49,477 bases of DNA. Origin: Hungatella sp. UBA5385 (GTDB lineage Bacteria > Bacillota > Clostridia > Lachnospirales > Lachnospiraceae). Numbering within the stretch: position 1 is the stretch's first letter; the number at the start of each line of letters is the position of its first letter. The DNA lies in assembly GCA_002409995.1 (NCBI GenBank), contig DHOR01000025.1, positions 562 through 50,038 of the forward strand. Reading direction: 5' to 3'. This document shows positions 47,754-49,477 of this stretch, in pieces. The notes beneath the pieces were generated by a model, which saw only the letters and a list, made by a program, of their open reading frames with translations, was not told the origin of the DNA and made no database searches. Made by a program: the position numbers and the translations under genes.

Positions 47754-49343
47754 ATGATAGGTTTTATTGTGGCGTTTTTTAATTATTGTGTTCTAAACAG
47801 GGAACAGATATTTTCTCTGATTCTGGAACATATTCGTTTGACAACCATTGCTGTGGGATTGGCAATTTTAATTGGTGTTCCACTTGGCATTTTCATAAGC
47901 TACATCAAGAAACTGGATAAACCCATATTGGGCATTGCAAGTGTGATTCAGGCTATTCCAAGTATGGCACTTCTGGGATTTGCCATTCCGCTTCTGGGAA
48001 TCGGCAGTCTGCCTGCCATTGTGGTAGTTATCCTTTACTCTCTGCTGCCTATTATTAAGAACACCTACACAGGTCTTGACAACATTAATCCACAGACTGT
48101 GGAAGCGGCTAAGGGAATCGGACTGACCAAGCTTCAGATTTTGTTCCGCATTAAGATCCCGCTTGCACTACCTGTTATTATGGCAGGTGTGAGAATTTCT
48201 GCGGTTACTGCAGTTGGTCTTATGACTATGGCTGCATTTATCGGAGCCGGAGGTCTTGGATACCTGGTATTCTCCGGAATCCGTACAGTCAATAACATGC
48301 AGATTCTTGCGGGCGCTATTCCTGCCTGTATTCTGGCTCTTAGTGTTGACTTTCTATTCTCACTGATTGAGAAGCTGGTAACACCTGTCAGCTTACAGAG
48401 CAATAAGGATAAATCCATTGAGCAGATTAAAAACACCAAAAAGCAGCAGAAATATACCCTCGGCGCTACAGCATTAGTAATTGCTGCGCTGTTTATCTAC
48501 GCCTCCATTCCCCAGGGCAATACCAATGACCGGGTGATTCGTGTTGGAGGAAAGGATTTTACAGAACAGCTTGTTCTTGCAAATATGGTCTCTGAGTTAA
48601 TTGAGGAAAATACAGATATCAGTGTAGAAAGACATATTAATTTAGGCGGTACTCAGGTTTGTTTCAGTGCTCTGAAAGCTGATGAAATCGACCTTTACAT
48701 TGATTACAGCGGAACTGCCTATACCGATCTTTTAAAACATTCACCAAATCCGAATATGGATGAGGTGTACAATACTGCAAAATCAGAGCTAAAGGACTTA
48801 TATAATATTGATGTTTTAAAACAGATGAATTTCAATAATACTTACACTCTTGCAGTTCCTCAGGACATTGCTCAGCAGTATAATCTGGAATCCATCAGCG
48901 ACCTGGCTAAACAGGCATCTGCCTTAAAGCTTGGTGCTACTTTAGAATTTCTCAACCGTGAAGATGCATTTATCGGTCTTCAGAAGTTGTACCGCATAAA
49001 TCTAAAGGAAACCATAGGTTTGGATGGATCTGCCAGATATCTGGCAGTTGATAATGGTGAGGTTCAGGTAGTTGATGCATTTGCCACTGATGGTCTATTG
49101 AAGAAATTCGATCTCCATGTGCTGGAAGATGATAAGCAATTCTTCCCGCCTTACTATGCAATGCCTTTAATCCGTGAGGAAGCTGCCGAAGAATTCCCGG
49201 AGGTTGAACCTCTGCTGGAAGAACTGGGTCAGATTTTAACTGATGAAGTTGTTATTGATTTAAACTACCAGGTAGATGAACTGCAGAGAGAACCTTCTGC
49301 GGTAGCACATGATTTCTTACTGGAGCATGGTCTGATTGAATAA
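47754..49343 (+). CDS. Glycine betaine-type ABC permease fused to its substrate-binding domain
   Basis: This 529-residue protein combines two functions. Residues 1-215 are a permease with five or six helices and the EAA-type loop (EAAKGIGLTKLQILFRIKIPLA). A further helix at about 235-255 leads to an OpuAC/QAT-type binding domain from about 262 to the end (IRVGGKDFTEQLVLANMVSE, DLYIDYSGTAYTDLL, ATDGLLKKFDLHVLEDD). Such fused permease-binding proteins occur in Firmicutes and remove the need for a separate lipoprotein. With the CBS-ATPase it forms a complete two-gene transporter. The start follows GAGGAGGAGG at the end of opuCA. A palindromic terminator follows. Confidence 0.95.
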   Translation: MIGFIVAFFNYCVLNREQIFSLILEHIRLTTIAVGLAILIGVPLGIFISYIKKLDKPILGIASVIQAIPSMALLGFAIPLLGIGSLPAIVVVILYSLLPIIKNTYTGLDNINPQTVEAAKGIGLTKLQILFRIKIPLALPVIMAGVRISAVTAVGLMTMAAFIGAGGLGYLVFSGIRTVNNMQILAGAIPACILALSVDFLFSLIEKLVTPVSLQSNKDKSIEQIKNTKKQQKYTLGATALVIAALFIYASIPQGNTNDRVIRVGGKDFTEQLVLANMVSELIEENTDISVERHINLGGTQVCFSALKADEIDLYIDYSGTAYTDLLKHSPNPNMDEVYNTAKSELKDLYNIDVLKQMNFNNTYTLAVPQDIAQQYNLESISDLAKQASALKLGATLEFLNREDAFIGLQKLYRINLKETIGLDGSARYLAVDNGEVQVVDAFATDGLLKKFDLHVLEDDKQFFPPYYAMPLIREEAAEEFPEVEPLLEELGQILTDEVVIDLNYQVDELQREPSAVAHDFLLEHGLIE

Positions 49344-49423
49344 TGTTGGTTCAATAACAAAATGATTCCGCTTGATTTGATTAAAATGTCTGGCTATAAT
49401 ATGAATTGTAAGACTTTTACCTG

Positions 49424-49458
49424 AGGGGTTCGACCCTTTTTGAAAAGGGTCGAACCCC
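49424..49458 (+). repeat. GGGGTTCGACCC palindromic element, terminator of the betaine ABC operon
   Basis: GGGGTTCGACCCTTTT (49425-49440) pairs perfectly with AAAAGGGTCGAACCCC (49443-49458) around the 2-base loop TG. It lies about 80 bases after the stop codon. Positions 49424-49443 are the exact reverse complement of window positions 1-20. It is followed by AATGTGG, so there is no T-tract beyond the stem on this strand; the Ts are at the top of the stem. Confidence 0.85.
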
Positions 49459-49477
49459 AATGTGGTCAATTTAGTGT

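Overview
The window looks like chromosomal DNA of a low-to-mid G+C Firmicute of class Clostridia, most likely family Lachnospiraceae. The grounds are strong AGGAGG ribosome binding sites, a complete nine-gene V-type ATPase operon, a PadR/HAAS/DUF4097 operon, a YesMN-type two-component system, a UPF0597 (cysteine desulfidase-like) enzyme, and a type III toxin-antitoxin locus. Genus cannot be fixed from the sequence alone. Nearly all genes are intact and tightly packed. I see no phage, complete insertion sequence, tRNA, rRNA or CRISPR array.

Layout. 1-3050: trmB (minus), a DUF4145/SH3b membrane protein and a GntR/UTRA regulator. 3251-11775: V-type ATPase operon in the order coiled-coil stalk subunit, C, I, K, F, E, A, B, D, closed by a strong terminator. 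11948-14156: a secreted protein with a choline-binding-type repeat, then a two-gene toxin-antitoxin pair whose antitoxin joins an MqsA-like N-terminus and HTH to a Panacea/SocA domain. 14409-15846: ECF sigma factor and its zinc-binding anti-sigma factor, with a plausible autoregulated promoter. 15932-22000: a catabolic locus on the minus strand (GntP permease, cytosolic Cys-type sulfatase, orphan TRAP-type binding lipoprotein) whose two-component system is damaged twice: an amber codon splits the response regulator and the kinase lacks its start and first membrane helix. 22140-25350: small lipoprotein and membrane genes, an alpha/beta hydrolase and a secreted stalk-like protein. 25550-31193: citrate synthase, TRIC channel, DUF1461 protein, an unknown gene, and the PadR/HAAS/DUF4097 operon. 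31375-37193: D,D-carboxypeptidase, KdpDE-like two-component system, DnaQ-type exonuclease, DUF3006 protein and a secreted MBL hydrolase. 37504-43940: Hsp20 under a CIRCE element, DUF308 protein, UPF0597 enzyme with divergent LysR, Pit phosphate transporter with DUF47 partner under a Pho-box-like array, and a formate/nitrite-family channel. 44024-44760: a type III toxin-antitoxin locus (RNA repeats, attenuating terminator, MazF-fold-type toxin). 45065-49343: an MBL hydrolase/TetR operon with two operator palindromes, then a glycine-betaine-type ABC transporter (ATPase with CBS domains, and a permease fused to its binding domain).

The most notable observations are the type III toxin-antitoxin RNA, whose three repeat units show a possible compensatory change supporting a pseudoknot; the Panacea-type toxin-antitoxin pair; the two independent lesions in the sulfatase-locus two-component system; and a dispersed perfect palindrome built on GGGGTTCGACCC found at gene 3' ends three times, including both window ends. 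Several cis-regulatory sites can be read directly: CIRCE, a four-fold 11-bp-period TTTACA array before pit, a PadR palindrome and a paired TetR palindrome.
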